Shown here one piece after another: positions 26,110 through 35,762 of a stretch of 43,422 nucleotides of DNA; within the stretch, counting starts at the first letter, position 1, and each line of letters opens with the position of its first letter. The DNA lies in the NCBI GenBank assembly GCA_945865635.1, contig CAMBEP010000039.1, positions 1-43,422 on the forward strand, given 5' to 3'. Under the pieces are notes generated by a model that saw only the letters and a list, made by a program, of their open reading frames with translations, did not search any database and was not told the DNA's origin. Made by a program: the position numbers and the translations under genes. The DNA comes from Candidatus Kuenenia stuttgartensis. Lineage in GTDB: Bacteria; Planctomycetota; Planctomycetia; Isosphaerales; Isosphaeraceae.

Positions 26110-29100
26110 TTATCGACTGGCCGTGAGCTTCTGAAAGTCTTCCTGCTCGCTGGCTTCAAGCTGATGATTGGTAAGGCCAAGTTTTATACCGCTTTCAAAC
26201 GATTCCTTGGCCTTAGCTGGCTGATTTGCAAGCATATAGGTTCTTGCAAGATGAAAATGAATGGCGGGAAGTGGCTGCCCGTCCACAATAATTGACGCGG
26301 CATCACGTGCGGAAACAAGATTCTCAATGGCGTCATCCAGACGACCCAAACGCGTCAGGATCACACCCCGTGTATCAAGAAACGCCGGGCGCCGGCCTGA
26401 TTGTGAAATGGCATTGTCAATCACTTTCAAGGCTTTATCATACTGATGAAGATTCTCCGAAAGTGTCCACGCCTGATTATTCAAATAGCGGATATCTTTG
26501 GGGTTCGACTTCTTGATCTCCTCGTAGACCGCAACTTCCTCTTCATATTTGCCTTGCGAATGCTTCAGAAAAGCCTGCGCCTGCAACAGTTCCACCTGCC
26601 CCGGAGATTTTACCAAAGCTTTCGCCAAAATCTCATCAGCCGCTTTGACTATGGCAGGCTTTACAGGCTTAACACCAGCCATGCTCACAGCCGTCAACGA
26701 GGCTTCGCGCCAATCGCCTTTCTCGGCTCCGAGCTTAAGCATGGAGATCGCCTCATCATCGCGACCAAGGCTCGCAAGCGATGGGGCGATGGCATGCGAA
26801 AGTCGCGGCCAAAGCACCAGTGTACGACGTGCCGGCGCTTCAATCTGATCAAATGGACCCATTAAAATCATCTGCTGAATCACTGTACGCGCCTGGGCGA
26901 TCACTTCCGTCTCTCTCTGCGGATCAAGCTGGGCTGTGACCTTAAGGCGTTCAAGCTGTTGCAACAAAAGCGTTGCTGATTCCAATGGCTTGCCACTGGC
27001 AGAAATCAGGCGTGCTCTCAGCTTGACCACTCGCAGGCTACCAGGCTCAAGAACATTGAGCTGACCCAGATATTTCTCTGCCATCGGCAAATCACGTAAA
27101 CGCATGGCCAGATCAACGCAGAATACGGCCATTTCAACCGTCATGTTTGACCGTGTCGCCGCTGCCTCGGCATGAACCTTGGCCATTTCAAGCTTTTGGG
27201 GATCATCCGAATAAATCCGCGCCAGAACCTCATGAGCCATCGACGGATCTGATAGTGTCGGAATCAGTTTTTCAAGATCCGCCACAGCCATATCACGCCG
27301 CTTCAAATCCACGCTCCGGGCCAGTACAATCGCTCGTGTCAGTCGATCATGAATTGGCTCATTGACCGCTTCCCTCTCAGCTGTTGTAGAAATCAGGGCG
27401 AAAGCCTCGTTCCATGCTAATTCATTTCCTGTTCTTTCTGATAACGATAATGCAAGCCTGCGCTTGGCCCAGTTTAAATTCGGGTTCTGCTTCAGAATCC
27501 CCCTCAGGATTGTTTCCATCTCCAGCTTCTGACCCAGTCGCGTATAAAACGCCAGGGCCGACTGCATTGTGCTCGTATCCTCTGGGAATAAACGCATCGC
27601 ATTCTTATAGTGTGTATCGGCTTCCGTTGGCAGGCCAGCCACATCATAGGCCTGTGCCAGCATCAGATCTGCCTTGTCGCTCTTGACCCGCTCGCGAATG
27701 ATTTTCAGAGTCTCCGCGGCCTTGTCGCGATTGATTTTCTGTGTCTGAAATACCAACAGCGTAATCCATGGAGCTGGCTCATTGCCACGCCTTTGGGCAT
27801 AGGCTTTGAGCGACTCCTCTGCAACGACCGACTGACCCAGGCTGCTCAGGAGACGTGCATACCAAATATGCACCGACAGATCCTCAGGGTTTGTTTCCAG
27901 GAGTCGATCGGCAATCTTTCGGGCCACGTCTGGCTTACTTGTCTGGACTGCAATTTCCGCAACCATCATCTCAATATTGGCTGGAATTGTATTGAGCTTG
28001 GCCCGCAGTTGCTCGATCTCGCTAAACTTGCCAACACGGGCAAGCATCTGGCATAACGGTTTTAAGGCCGATGACCCTCCTTCCACATCAATGGCGCGTC
28101 GCATGTCAGCGATCGCCTCATCATTCTTGCCGCGACGCTCCTGAACCGCTGCCCTCAGGACAAGCCCCTGAGCCTGCGACGTACCACTATCAATAATTTC
28201 ATTTGCAAACGACAGAGCTTCACTCAAACGCGCCGACAGCTTCTCCGGGTCCTGCTGTTCTGCCAAAGGCACTCGAATCAATTCTTGTATGCGGGCCAAT
28301 CGCCAGTTCACATCCTTTGAATCCATCCCCTTGAGTGCATCCACCCGCTGGCGGATCAGCTTCTCGTCAGAGCCCGACAAAGCCACCTGAAGCAAGGCCA
28401 GAGCCGGTGCGGGATCCTTTGGCTGAAGCTTGTTCCAGGTCTCAAATGCCGTGGTGGCTCCTCCATTATCCCTCTGTGTCAGAAGAAGTTCGCCAAGAGT
28501 CTTGTAAATGACAGGCCTGTCACCAACCGGCAGAGCCTCAATATTTTCGGCCAGTATGCTTTTTGCCAGATTCTCATCGCCCTGAGCAGAAGCCATCCGG
28601 CTTAAAACAATACGCAGATCGGCTCTATCACCAACCTTCTTTTGCGATTGACGAATGACTTCTTGCGCCTCACTGAATTGACCCGCCCGAACCAGTGCAT
28701 TGGAAAGACTGATCCAGACGGCAACATTTTCAGGCTCCTTATTGGCCGATTGCCTCAGACTTTCAATCGCTTGTTGCAGATTGCCTCTGACAGAGATGGT
28801 CTCTGCCTTGAATTGGGCCAGTCCGCTTGCATTCGGGTTGATCTCTTCCAGACGCCTGACAAGCCGCTCGACAATCGTATAATCGCGCTGCGAGGCCGGT
28901 TTCATCAGTTGCAAACGCCAGGCCAGTCGCGCCTGGGCCATCAATAGGGTCTGATCCGCAGGCATGGCGATCAGGCCGTTATTTAATTCGTTGATTGCAT
29001 TTTCCAGATTGCCCGCGCCAATCGCCTGTTCGGCCAGGGCCAACCACGGTGCCGGCCAGCGGTTGGACGTTTTCGCCGCCCTCCGATAGCATTCAATGGC

Positions 29101-30456
29101 CTGAATGGCATTCCCCTTGGCCTGATAACATTGGCCAAGAATATAGTTTGCCTGAGATATGAGTGCGGGGCTCAGCTTGCTGCGAATCGCTTCAATTCGT
29201 GTGACAGATTCATCAAACCGACCCTGCCGCATGGCTTTTACAGAATCGAGAAACTCCGCCTCGGGCGATGCTTCTGCTGTACCCGCCAGCCGCTTATACT
29301 GCTCAATCAGAGGTTCGGCCTCACTGATCCGGCCAAGATTCAGAAGCACAAACGCGAGTCGCCATGTGGTTTCCGCATCAGTCCCGCCTGAACTCACAAG
29401 CCCCTGCCGCCATTGCTCCACAGCCCTATCCATCTTATTGGATGACATGTCCGCCAGCCCACGAGCCAGCCTGACTTCCGGACGACTCTGCTGCGCTGCC
29501 GGTATGGCGTCGAGCTGGGCAATGGCACCGACAGAATCTCCCGTCATCCGCAAAGCTTCCGAATAGGCCAGCCGGGCGGCCAGATTATCAGGCGCAATAT
29601 CCACAGCGGCTTTGGCATCTATCAGGGCACGATTTAACAGGTCATTATCAACAAATAGTTTATAACGGGTCAGACGCACTTCCACCGACTTCGGGTGAGT
29701 GGTCACAATCCGTTCCAGAATCTCATTGCTTTTTGCCAATGCCTGATCTTTCGGCAGTCCGGATCGGGTGGAATAAACCGAAGCCAGATCAAGTGCTGTT
29801 GCGATATCATTTGGATCGCCAATTGTCGCCAGTTCAAGATTCCGGATTACCTCCTTGGAATTGGCATCATCCAGACCCGTCTTATCGCTTAAATACATCG
29901 CCAGTGCGATCAGTCGATGTGTTTTCGCATCGCCCGGTTTATCCTTGCCCGGCGTGGCATTGGCTGATTCACCAAGAATTTCGCGGGCTTGTGTGATGGC
30001 CGTCTGATACTTGCCAATCCTTACATTGAGCTCAAGGCTCCGACGCTTCATCGGCAGGTTCGCCTCACCGCCCTGGGCGCGAATGGCCTGATCATTCACC
30101 TGAAGTGCGGCGGCCGCCAGTTCCGGCGTCACAGCCGTTTCAGAAAGAATATCCGCTTTCAGTGACAGGGCCTCAGCAGACTGAGGAACCTGATCAAGAT
30201 ACCGGTTGGCATACGTCAGGGCTCGGGCTGGATCCTTTTTGGTCCAAAATTCGCGGGCCTGCTTCAGAAGTGTCGATCGCTGCGCAGATGTCTGCCAATA
30301 ACGCAGTGCGATCACGCCTGGAATACTCACACCAACGATCAAAAGCAACAGCACCAACGCCCTCATATTCAATCGGCGTGGTTCGCCGGTTGTTTTTGGT
30401 GCCGTTGTCTCTGATGGATTCTTTACCGGTGTGGGATCTTGCTGCTTGGATGCCAT
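26110..30456 (-). CDS. Giant membrane-anchored TPR-repeat protein
   Basis: The start is set at ATG 30456 (MASKQQ), which has AGAGGT about ten bases upstream; a GTG three codons earlier is too close to that site. The product has about 1,448 residues: a short basic cytoplasmic N-terminus, one membrane helix (about 33-53, ALVLLLLIVGVSIPGVIALRYW), then an almost continuous array of tetratricopeptide-type helices to the C-terminus. Typical repeat wording includes NAIQAIECYRRAAKTSNRWPAPWLALA and DDAIENLVSARDAA. The layout matches the large TPR proteins (PrsT-like) that accompany exosortase/EPS loci, which act as extracytoplasmic scaffolds for polymer assembly or export. The role here is inferred from that similarity and from its place beside the ligase-like gene. 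No cysteine lipobox is present. Confidence 0.88.
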   Translation of the reverse strand: MASKQQDPTPVKNPSETTAPKTTGEPRRLNMRALVLLLLIVGVSIPGVIALRYWQTSAQRSTLLKQAREFWTKKDPARALTYANRYLDQVPQSAEALSLKADILSETAVTPELAAAALQVNDQAIRAQGGEANLPMKRRSLELNVRIGKYQTAITQAREILGESANATPGKDKPGDAKTHRLIALAMYLSDKTGLDDANSKEVIRNLELATIGDPNDIATALDLASVYSTRSGLPKDQALAKSNEILERIVTTHPKSVEVRLTRYKLFVDNDLLNRALIDAKAAVDIAPDNLAARLAYSEALRMTGDSVGAIAQLDAIPAAQQSRPEVRLARGLADMSSNKMDRAVEQWRQGLVSSGGTDAETTWRLAFVLLNLGRISEAEPLIEQYKRLAGTAEASPEAEFLDSVKAMRQGRFDESVTRIEAIRSKLSPALISQANYILGQCYQAKGNAIQAIECYRRAAKTSNRWPAPWLALAEQAIGAGNLENAINELNNGLIAMPADQTLLMAQARLAWRLQLMKPASQRDYTIVERLVRRLEEINPNASGLAQFKAETISVRGNLQQAIESLRQSANKEPENVAVWISLSNALVRAGQFSEAQEVIRQSQKKVGDRADLRIVLSRMASAQGDENLAKSILAENIEALPVGDRPVIYKTLGELLLTQRDNGGATTAFETWNKLQPKDPAPALALLQVALSGSDEKLIRQRVDALKGMDSKDVNWRLARIQELIRVPLAEQQDPEKLSARLSEALSFANEIIDSGTSQAQGLVLRAAVQERRGKNDEAIADMRRAIDVEGGSSALKPLCQMLARVGKFSEIEQLRAKLNTIPANIEMMVAEIAVQTSKPDVARKIADRLLETNPEDLSVHIWYARLLSSLGQSVVAEESLKAYAQRRGNEPAPWITLLVFQTQKINRDKAAETLKIIRERVKSDKADLMLAQAYDVAGLPTEADTHYKNAMRLFPEDTSTMQSALAFYTRLGQKLEMETILRGILKQNPNLNWAKRRLALSLSERTGNELAWNEAFALISTTAEREAVNEPIHDRLTRAIVLARSVDLKRRDMAVADLEKLIPTLSDPSMAHEVLARIYSDDPQKLEMAKVHAEAAATRSNMTVEMAVFCVDLAMRLRDLPMAEKYLGQLNVLEPGSLRVVKLRARLISASGKPLESATLLLQQLERLKVTAQLDPQRETEVIAQARTVIQQMILMGPFDQIEAPARRTLVLWPRLSHAIAPSLASLGRDDEAISMLKLGAEKGDWREASLTAVSMAGVKPVKPAIVKAADEILAKALVKSPGQVELLQAQAFLKHSQGKYEEEVAVYEEIKKSNPKDIRYLNNQAWTLSENLHQYDKALKVIDNAISQSGRRPAFLDTRGVILTRLGRLDDAIENLVSARDAASIIVDGQPLPAIHFHLARTYMLANQPAKAKESFESGIKLGLTNHQLEASEQEDFQKLTASR

Positions 30457-30465
30457 GGGCAACAC

Positions 30466-30839
30466 TACCTCTGAACATTAAGTTTCTAATCCAAAGCGCC
30501 TGCCATGATCCATCAGAACGTTATCGCTTTGACTGTAATGGCTTACTCTTTGGAACAGGACCTTCAGACCGATTCACATCGAACCGATATTTTCAATCAA
30601 CCCGCCCGAGTGCCCCAGGCACTCTCAAGCTGAACATGCATAAATTATTATATGACGGGATCAACCGGTATGGCTAGTGGTGGGCCTTTCATGTTTCTAA
30701 TTGCCATCGTCACCTGCCGACAAATCACGACATCAATTCTCATTCAGGTCTGACATTTCCGTACCATCTTGTTTATCATAAACGCAAATCCGCCAGACCC
30801 TACTTCAACCATCATTCCCATAGGCAAGGGTTTCACATC
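30466..30839. other. Divergent intergenic region (TPR gene / sulfatase)
   Basis: These 374 bases separate the start regions of two divergent genes and contain no convincing gene. A TATAAT on the minus strand (30652-30647), within an AT-rich patch, is a possible -10 element for the TPR gene, but no good -35 partner was found. An AAGGG lies 11 bases before the sulfatase ATG. Confidence 0.45.
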
Positions 30840-32276
30840 ATGATTCCATCCCTGCGATTCATCCTGCCGCTCGTGCTGATTGCGGTCGGCCAGGTGGCTG
30901 TTGCCCAGACGAATCATTCCACAAAACCCGGTCATCCCAACATCGTTCTCATCTATGCCGACGATCTCGGATATGGCGACCTCGGCTCCTATGGCGGAAT
31001 CAACCCCACTCCAAATCTCGACAAGATCGCTGCCAATGGCGTCCGATTCACAGACTTTTACGTCGCTCAGGCTGTCTGTTCCGCAAGCCGAACCGCCCTG
31101 CTCACGGGATGTCTTCCCAACCGGCTGGGTATCCTCGGCGCCCTTGGACCAAATTCCAAAACCGGTATCAGCGACTCCGAAATGACCATCGCCGAAGGAC
31201 TCAGGCAAAATGGCTACAAAACCGCCGCGTTCGGCAAGTGGCACCTCGGCCATCACACCCGGTTTTTACCCACCAGGCATGGTTTCGACGAATATTACGG
31301 CCTCCCTTATTCCAACGACATGTGGCCCCGAAACCCTGAAGCCAAACCAGGCGCATACCCTGCCCTGCCATTGATCGAAGGCGAATCCATCATCGCCCGA
31401 AATCCAGACCAATCCCTTTTAACCAATTCCTATACAAACCACGCCATTGATTTCATCAAACGCCATCAGGACAAACCCTTTTTCGTCTATCTCCCTCACT
31501 CCATGCCCCACGTTCCCCTGTTTGTCTCTGATCAGGGCAAAAACAAGTCCGGTTATGGCCTCTATGCTGATGTCCTCGCCGAAATCGATCGCGGTGTCGG
31601 GCAAATCATCGACACCCTCAAATCGCTCAAACTCGAACAAAACACCCTCGTCATCTTCACCAGCGACAACGGTCCATGGTTGACTTATGGTGACCACGCC
31701 GGTTCGGCAAAACCTCTGCGCGAAGGTAAGGGAACCAGCTTCGAAGGTGGTGTCAGAGTCCCATTTATCGCCCAATGGCCAAACAGGATTAAGCCAGGTT
31801 CCGTCATCACTGAGCCGGCAATGACCATCGACATCCTCCCGACACTCATGAAAATCGTCAACCCGGAATGGACCCCTTCAACCGATCGACCCATTGATGG
31901 ACTCGATATCTATCCTCAACTTCTTGGCGACAACTCAATCAAAACTCCCCATGATGCCTTCTATTTTTACTGGGGAAATCAGCTTCAAGCCATTCGTGTC
32001 GGCGACTGGAAATTGCATTTCCCACATGAATTCGGCTCAATCGAAGGAAAAACCGGTGCCACTGGCGGCAAACCTAACGGATATCAAAAAACCAATATCG
32101 GACTTGCCCTATACAACCTCCGACAAGATATCGGCGAATCCAAAAACCTCGCCGCCAATGAAGAAGGCATCGTCGAACTCATCAAGCAAAAAGCCGATGC
32201 AATCCGGGCCGATATCGGCGACACAAATACCCGCCAGAAAGGCTCCGGCCTACGAGACCCCGGCAAGGTCGATTAA
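30840..32276 (+). CDS. Exported type I sulfatase (formylglycine-dependent)
   Basis: This 478-residue protein opens with a cleavable-looking signal peptide (about residues 1-22, LRFILPLVLIAVGQVAVA, cleavage near AVAQ). The sulfatase fold follows: PNIVLIYADDLGYGDLGSYGG with the paired metal-binding aspartates 41 and 42, then the maturation motif Cys80-Ser-Ala-Ser-Arg in AVCSASRTALLTG, where Cys80 would be converted to formylglycine. GKWHLGHH and FTSDNGPWLTYGDHAGSAKPLREGKGTSFEGG supply the remaining metal and sulfate contacts. It would hydrolyse sulfate esters, most plausibly on sulfated polysaccharides, in the periplasm or outside. Planctomycetes are known for many such enzymes. Position between the TPR protein and a GT4 suggests action on the cell's own EPS or on an external glycan; the sequence does not decide which. 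Confidence 0.95.
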   Translation: MIPSLRFILPLVLIAVGQVAVAQTNHSTKPGHPNIVLIYADDLGYGDLGSYGGINPTPNLDKIAANGVRFTDFYVAQAVCSASRTALLTGCLPNRLGILGALGPNSKTGISDSEMTIAEGLRQNGYKTAAFGKWHLGHHTRFLPTRHGFDEYYGLPYSNDMWPRNPEAKPGAYPALPLIEGESIIARNPDQSLLTNSYTNHAIDFIKRHQDKPFFVYLPHSMPHVPLFVSDQGKNKSGYGLYADVLAEIDRGVGQIIDTLKSLKLEQNTLVIFTSDNGPWLTYGDHAGSAKPLREGKGTSFEGGVRVPFIAQWPNRIKPGSVITEPAMTIDILPTLMKIVNPEWTPSTDRPIDGLDIYPQLLGDNSIKTPHDAFYFYWGNQLQAIRVGDWKLHFPHEFGSIEGKTGATGGKPNGYQKTNIGLALYNLRQDIGESKNLAANEEGIVELIKQKADAIRADIGDTNTRQKGSGLRDPGKVD

Positions 32277-32315
32277 TCCGCCCCCGTGTTGCGACGGATA
32301 CCACCCAAACCACAA

Positions 32316-32343
32316 CTCCAGACCCATCGACCCGGCTCTGGAG
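32316..32343 (+). terminator. Weak hairpin between sulfatase and GT4
   Basis: CTCCAGA and TCTGGAG form a perfect 7-bp stem around a 14-base loop, 39 bp after the sulfatase stop. A pyrimidine-rich stretch follows but no real U-tract. It may attenuate transcription into the next gene, which starts 20 bp later. Confidence 0.35.
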
Positions 32344-32362
32344 TCCCCTCTTTCGTTTCCTG

Positions 32363-33628
32363 ATGAAAACTCGAATCGACCTTCCTGATATGCCGCTCAA
32401 CCCTTCTCTACCTGAGAAAATCCTCTTTCTTTGCCCCATTGGACAACTCGGCGGCGCCGAGCGATGCCTGATCGATACCCTTTGGAGCCTCAATCACTCA
32501 CACCCTCAAATCCATCTCGTTTTAATCTCAGGTTCCAGCGGACCTGTCATCGATCAAGCAATATCCTCCGGCGCCTCGGCTCGCTCACTTAATCTGCCCG
32601 GACGACTTGAAAGTTTTGGAGATTCCTCAACCGGCACTTCCGCTCGACTCCGGATCAAGACTCTCGCAAGACTCCTTTGCCTCGTCCCTGCCACCTTCCT
32701 CTATTTCCTCCGTCTACGCCGCCAGATCCTTCTCGAAAAGCCCAGCCTCGTCCATGTTGTTGGCCTCAAAATGCAGATCCTCAGCCTATTGGCAGTGCCC
32801 CGAAAAATTCCCATCGTTTGGAATATCCAGGACTATATCGGGCATCGACGAATCAGCCGCTTGATTCTCCTGATCGCACTCTTCTGGTTTGGCCGCAATC
32901 GTCGCATTGCAGCAGCCTGCTGTTCCGACGATGTCCGTAAAGACCTGACCCTTGTTTTGAAAAATCGCTATCTCTGTTCCATCGCGACCATCCATAACAC
33001 AGTCGATCTTCAAACCTTCAATCCGAATGGACCAATTCACGATCTGAACAATTCCAACCCAAAAGCCATTCGCATCGGACTGATTGCAACCTATGCAAAA
33101 TGGAAAGGCCAGGACGTTTTTATTCAAGCCATTTCCCTTCTGCGTCAGGATATTACAGAATTTCAGGCCTATCTCATTGGCGGCCCGATCTATGACACAA
33201 GCGGCTCTCAATGGTCCGCCTCGGAATTACAGCAATTGGCAGATCATTACGGCTTGCAGAATCGTCTTCAGATCATACCCTTTCAAGCCAATTCCGCAGA
33301 CGTCATGAGATCCCTCGATATCGTCGTCCATGCCAGCACCAAGCCAGAACCATTCGGCAGAGTCATCGCCGAGGCCCAGGCCTGCGCCCGATGCGTTGTT
33401 GCTGTCAATTCAGGCGGATCGGCCGAGGCTTTTGACGACGGCCTGACTGGTCTCGGCGTTAACCGGAACGATGCTCAGGATCTCTCCGCAAAACTCACAC
33501 AACTATTGCTTGATCAGATACTTATGAAAAAGCTCGCCAGCCATGGGCCCGGCTTTGTATCCACCCGGTTTGATCGACGCGATCTGGCAGCAAAATGGCT
33601 GAACGTTTACCAGGCCATCCTGCCTTGA
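32363..33628 (+). CDS. Glycosyltransferase, GT4 family
   Basis: This 421-residue protein has the GT-B pattern: ILFLCPIGQLGGAERCLIDTLWSL at the N-terminus (the GGAER acceptor-side loop), a basic hydrophobic stretch around residues 100-125 that may rest on the membrane, IPIVWNIQDYIGHRRISR, and TIHNTVDLQTFNP. The donor domain follows with IGLIATYAKWKGQDVFIQAISLL, AYLIGGPIYD and IVVHASTKPEPFGRVIAEAQACARCVVAVNSGGSAEAF, in which EPFGRVIAEA is the E-x7-E catalytic-type motif. No strong ribosome-binding site precedes the ATG; an ATG at residue 10 (MPLNPSLPEKIL) is an alternative start. It is the third GT4 of the polysaccharide region and follows the sulfatase by 86 bp. The sugar is unknown. Confidence 0.9.
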   Translation: MKTRIDLPDMPLNPSLPEKILFLCPIGQLGGAERCLIDTLWSLNHSHPQIHLVLISGSSGPVIDQAISSGASARSLNLPGRLESFGDSSTGTSARLRIKTLARLLCLVPATFLYFLRLRRQILLEKPSLVHVVGLKMQILSLLAVPRKIPIVWNIQDYIGHRRISRLILLIALFWFGRNRRIAAACCSDDVRKDLTLVLKNRYLCSIATIHNTVDLQTFNPNGPIHDLNNSNPKAIRIGLIATYAKWKGQDVFIQAISLLRQDITEFQAYLIGGPIYDTSGSQWSASELQQLADHYGLQNRLQIIPFQANSADVMRSLDIVVHASTKPEPFGRVIAEAQACARCVVAVNSGGSAEAFDDGLTGLGVNRNDAQDLSAKLTQLLLDQILMKKLASHGPGFVSTRFDRRDLAAKWLNVYQAILP

Positions 33629-33655
33629 TCAAACCACATCCAGATCAAAAGAATC

Positions 33656-33695
33656 GACCCCGTCGTGCTCAGGCAAGCCTTGGCAAGACGGGGTC
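33656..33695 (+). terminator. Hairpin ending the polysaccharide region
   Basis: GACCCCGTC (33656-33664) and GACGGGGTC (33687-33695) pair perfectly, and the loop holds a smaller AGGC/CCTT-type helix. It begins 27 bp after the GT4 stop and has no U-tract. The rest of 33696-33806 shows no gene. Confidence 0.6.
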
Positions 33696-33806
33696 AGAAC
33701 AGAGAAGAGGCCTCGATCAGTATCCACTCTGAACACCATAAAATCAACCTGTTGAGAAATTCTTGCCACCATACACCTCGATTTTTCTTGATGTGTTATT
33801 TTCAGA

Positions 33807-34075
33807 CTATACTTATCGCAGTCAAAAAAGAGACATCCCGTAACAGAATGATGCCGGAGGCATCAAAGCGAGTAGCCGGTGGTTGAGCGAAGCGACACCT
33901 TCCGGTCATGAGGTCTAAAAAAGCTGCTGGCACCCCGGCAGGGGTGCAAGACCTTATGTCGAGTCTTCGTCCGGTGGTGTCGTCGCTGACGCTCCTCAAC
34001 CACCGGCTACTGGCTCCAGATGCTTCCGGCATCGTTTTGATCAAAAAGTGCCATTCATGACCGCGCAGAGTATAA
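33807..34075 (-). repeat. Palindromic MITE-like element, copy 2 (inverted)
   Basis: This is the same element as at 4916-5182 and 43145-43413, in opposite orientation. The ends read CTATACTTATCGC and CCGCGCAGAGTATA, an imperfect inverted repeat. Inside are the AGTAGCCGGTGGTTGAGCG arm, GCACCCCGGCAGGGGTGC centre and CTCAACCACCGGCTACT arm. It is somewhat more diverged: one arm of the outer GATGCCGGAGGCATC block has become GATGCTTCCGGCATC. It sits between the last GT4 and the DUF1289 gene. Confidence 0.85.
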
Positions 34076-34214
34076 TACATTTGTAATGATTATATGGATT
34101 CTACTTCTCTGGGAATCACATTGGAAGTGATCGTGAGACCTGTTAGAATCACCAAAATCTGATCAAAGCATGATTACAGGTAGGTTTCAGTCAAGGAGAA
34201 AGGCAGCATCTCTT

Positions 34215-34427
34215 ATGGCCAGATCCGAGCTTGATAGAACCAGACAAGAGACTGAGTCGGAGAGTCAATCAACGCTTTCGCCCTGTCGCAAGCTCTGCAA
34301 TCTTCTACCTGACAACACCTGTGGCGGATGCTTCAGAACGTTGCTGGAAATTGCCACCTGGGGCATGATGACACGCGCCCAGCGAATGCTTGTGAACCGT
34401 CGGATCGATGCCCTTCAGCAACCTTAA
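34215..34427 (+). CDS. DUF1289-family small Cys-rich protein
   Basis: With the start at 34215 (AAAGG about 11 bases upstream) the product has 70 residues; the frame is open from an ATG at 34170 but without a good site there. Residues 22-67 match the DUF1289 pattern: SPCRKLCNLLPDNTCGGCFRTLLEIATW, with cysteines at 24, 28, 36 and 39 followed by the invariant-type R-T-x-x-E-I-x-x-W and a basic helix. The four cysteines probably bind a metal. The family is widespread in Proteobacteria and has no established function. It is isolated between a palindromic element and a tandem repeat, so no operon partner is visible. Confidence 0.8.
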   Translation: MARSELDRTRQETESESQSTLSPCRKLCNLLPDNTCGGCFRTLLEIATWGMMTRAQRMLVNRRIDALQQP

Positions 34428-34573
34428 AACGAACGGTTGCCCAACCACCAAAACCCTGTTTTTTAATTCTCCATAAGTTCTTACATAGTAATGATTAAGG
34501 TTCACAGTGCGAAACAAGGACTCAGGCTGTAGGCCGCCTGTTTCTCCATCACCCGATCCAGACCACCATCAAG

Positions 34574-35036
34574 GCACAAACCACAGCTTTTAGTTTGCCA
34601 CAAGTCCTTATTTGGCAGTGCCTATCTTCCGTATTGCGAAACAGGGTTGAGCTTCGACGACCGACGGTTTTGGGGTCGCTCTCAGGAGGAACGGGCGTCA
34701 GGATTGGTGCAAGGCGCCTGCCTGTTGGCCGACTGATGCTACGTCAGCGGATTGAGACCAAAACCGGAGCACAAACCACAGCTTTTAGTTTGCCACAAGT
34801 CCTTATTTAGCAATGTCTATCTTCCGTATTGCGAAACAGGGTTGAGCTTCGACGACCGACGGTTTTCGGGTCGCTCTCAGGAGGAACGGGCGTCAGGATT
34901 GGTGCAAGGCGTCTGCCTGTTGGCCGACTGATGCTACGTCAGCGGATTGAGACCAAAACCGGAGCACAAACCACAGCTTTTAGTTTGCCACAAATCCTTA
35001 TTTGGCCATATCTATCTTGCGTATTGCGAAACAAGG
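34574..35036 (+). repeat. 195-bp tandem repeat array
   Basis: Unit 1 is 34574-34768, unit 2 is 34769-34963, and a truncated unit 3 runs from 34964 to about 35036. Units 1 and 2 differ at about five positions. A more diverged partial unit can be traced upstream (34456-34519, around GCGAAACAAGG). Each full unit has CGGTTTTGG near its middle and CCAAAACCG at its end, able to close a ~100-base structured segment that includes CTGATGCTACGTCAG. Because 195 is divisible by three, a single frame stays open through unit 1 and resumes after a TAG in unit 2. This is more likely a by-product than a gene. No other gene is seen in 34428-35198. Confidence 0.9.
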
Positions 35037-35198
35037 TCGGGTGATGGTTTTGGTCAAAGCTCTTTGCGGGTAAGTCTCGATGACGGGTTTCTTCGATTCT
35101 GTTAAGATACGACCCGTAGAACATGTCGGGACGACCCTGGATGACGATGGGGAATCCCTCAAGACGTACCGAACCCATTCAACGAGACCACTCGCCCC

Positions 35199-35762
35199 AT
35201 GCAACCCTGGCTTAATCAATACGTTGAAGCTCAACACAAAGCGATCCAGTCTATCCCTCTGTCTGAAGTCCAGACACTGATTGAAACGGTCAAAGCCACA
35301 TGGGCCGCCGATGGTCAGATATTCGGCGTGGGCAATGGCGGGAACATGGCCAGCATGTCTCACTTTGCGACCGATCTGGGCAAGGGTGCCAGCGACAAGA
35401 CCGGCAAGCGGTTCCGCATCATCACTCTGGCAGACAACACGGCTTGGCTGACAGCCATCGGCAACGACTACCACTATGACGATGTCTTTGTCAGGCCTTT
35501 GCAGAACTATGCCCGCCCTGGGGATCTTCTGATTGCGTCTAGCGTCTCGGGCAATTCGCCGAACCTCGTCAAAGCCGTTGAGTGGGCGAGTGAGAACGGC
35601 TTGAAGACCGTTTCTCTGGTCGGTGCCAAGCGAGGCCGACTGGCCGACGTATCGGCTCAAACCATTGTCATCGACGACACCCATTACGGGCGTGTGGAAG
35701 ATGCCCAGATGACCATCCTGCACATGATCTGCTATGCCTTCATGGAAGGTGGTGCTGCGTGA
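35199..35762 (+). CDS. gmhA: SIS-domain sugar-phosphate isomerase, GmhA-like
   Basis: This 187-residue protein has the single-SIS-domain length and layout of sedoheptulose 7-phosphate isomerase, which makes D-glycero-D-manno-heptose 7-phosphate for LPS core. Diagnostic blocks are FGVGNGGNMASMSHFATDLGKG (residues 42-63), GNDYHYDDVFVRPLQNYARPGDLL and ASSVSGNSPNLVKAVEWA, the SIS phosphate loop. The zinc ligands of the E. coli enzyme are His61, Glu65, Gln172 and His180; by motif alignment this protein has His55, Asp59, Glu167 and His175, so two of four are changed conservatively. The substrate may therefore differ. It overlaps the next gene by 4 bp (GTGA), so the two are translationally coupled. 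A PfkB kinase of heptose-kinase type lies 2.4 kb downstream. Confidence 0.85.
   Translation: MQPWLNQYVEAQHKAIQSIPLSEVQTLIETVKATWAADGQIFGVGNGGNMASMSHFATDLGKGASDKTGKRFRIITLADNTAWLTAIGNDYHYDDVFVRPLQNYARPGDLLIASSVSGNSPNLVKAVEWASENGLKTVSLVGAKRGRLADVSAQTIVIDDTHYGRVEDAQMTILHMICYAFMEGGAA

Noticed and set aside
34574..35036. CRISPR array
   Set aside because: Units are 195 bp and contiguous, with no short repeat/unique spacer alternation and no cas genes.
34595..35044. Two 71-codon frames through the 195-bp tandem repeat
   Set aside because: They stay open because 195 is a multiple of three; a stop codon interrupts the second unit and no start signal is seen. A structured or junk repeat is simpler.
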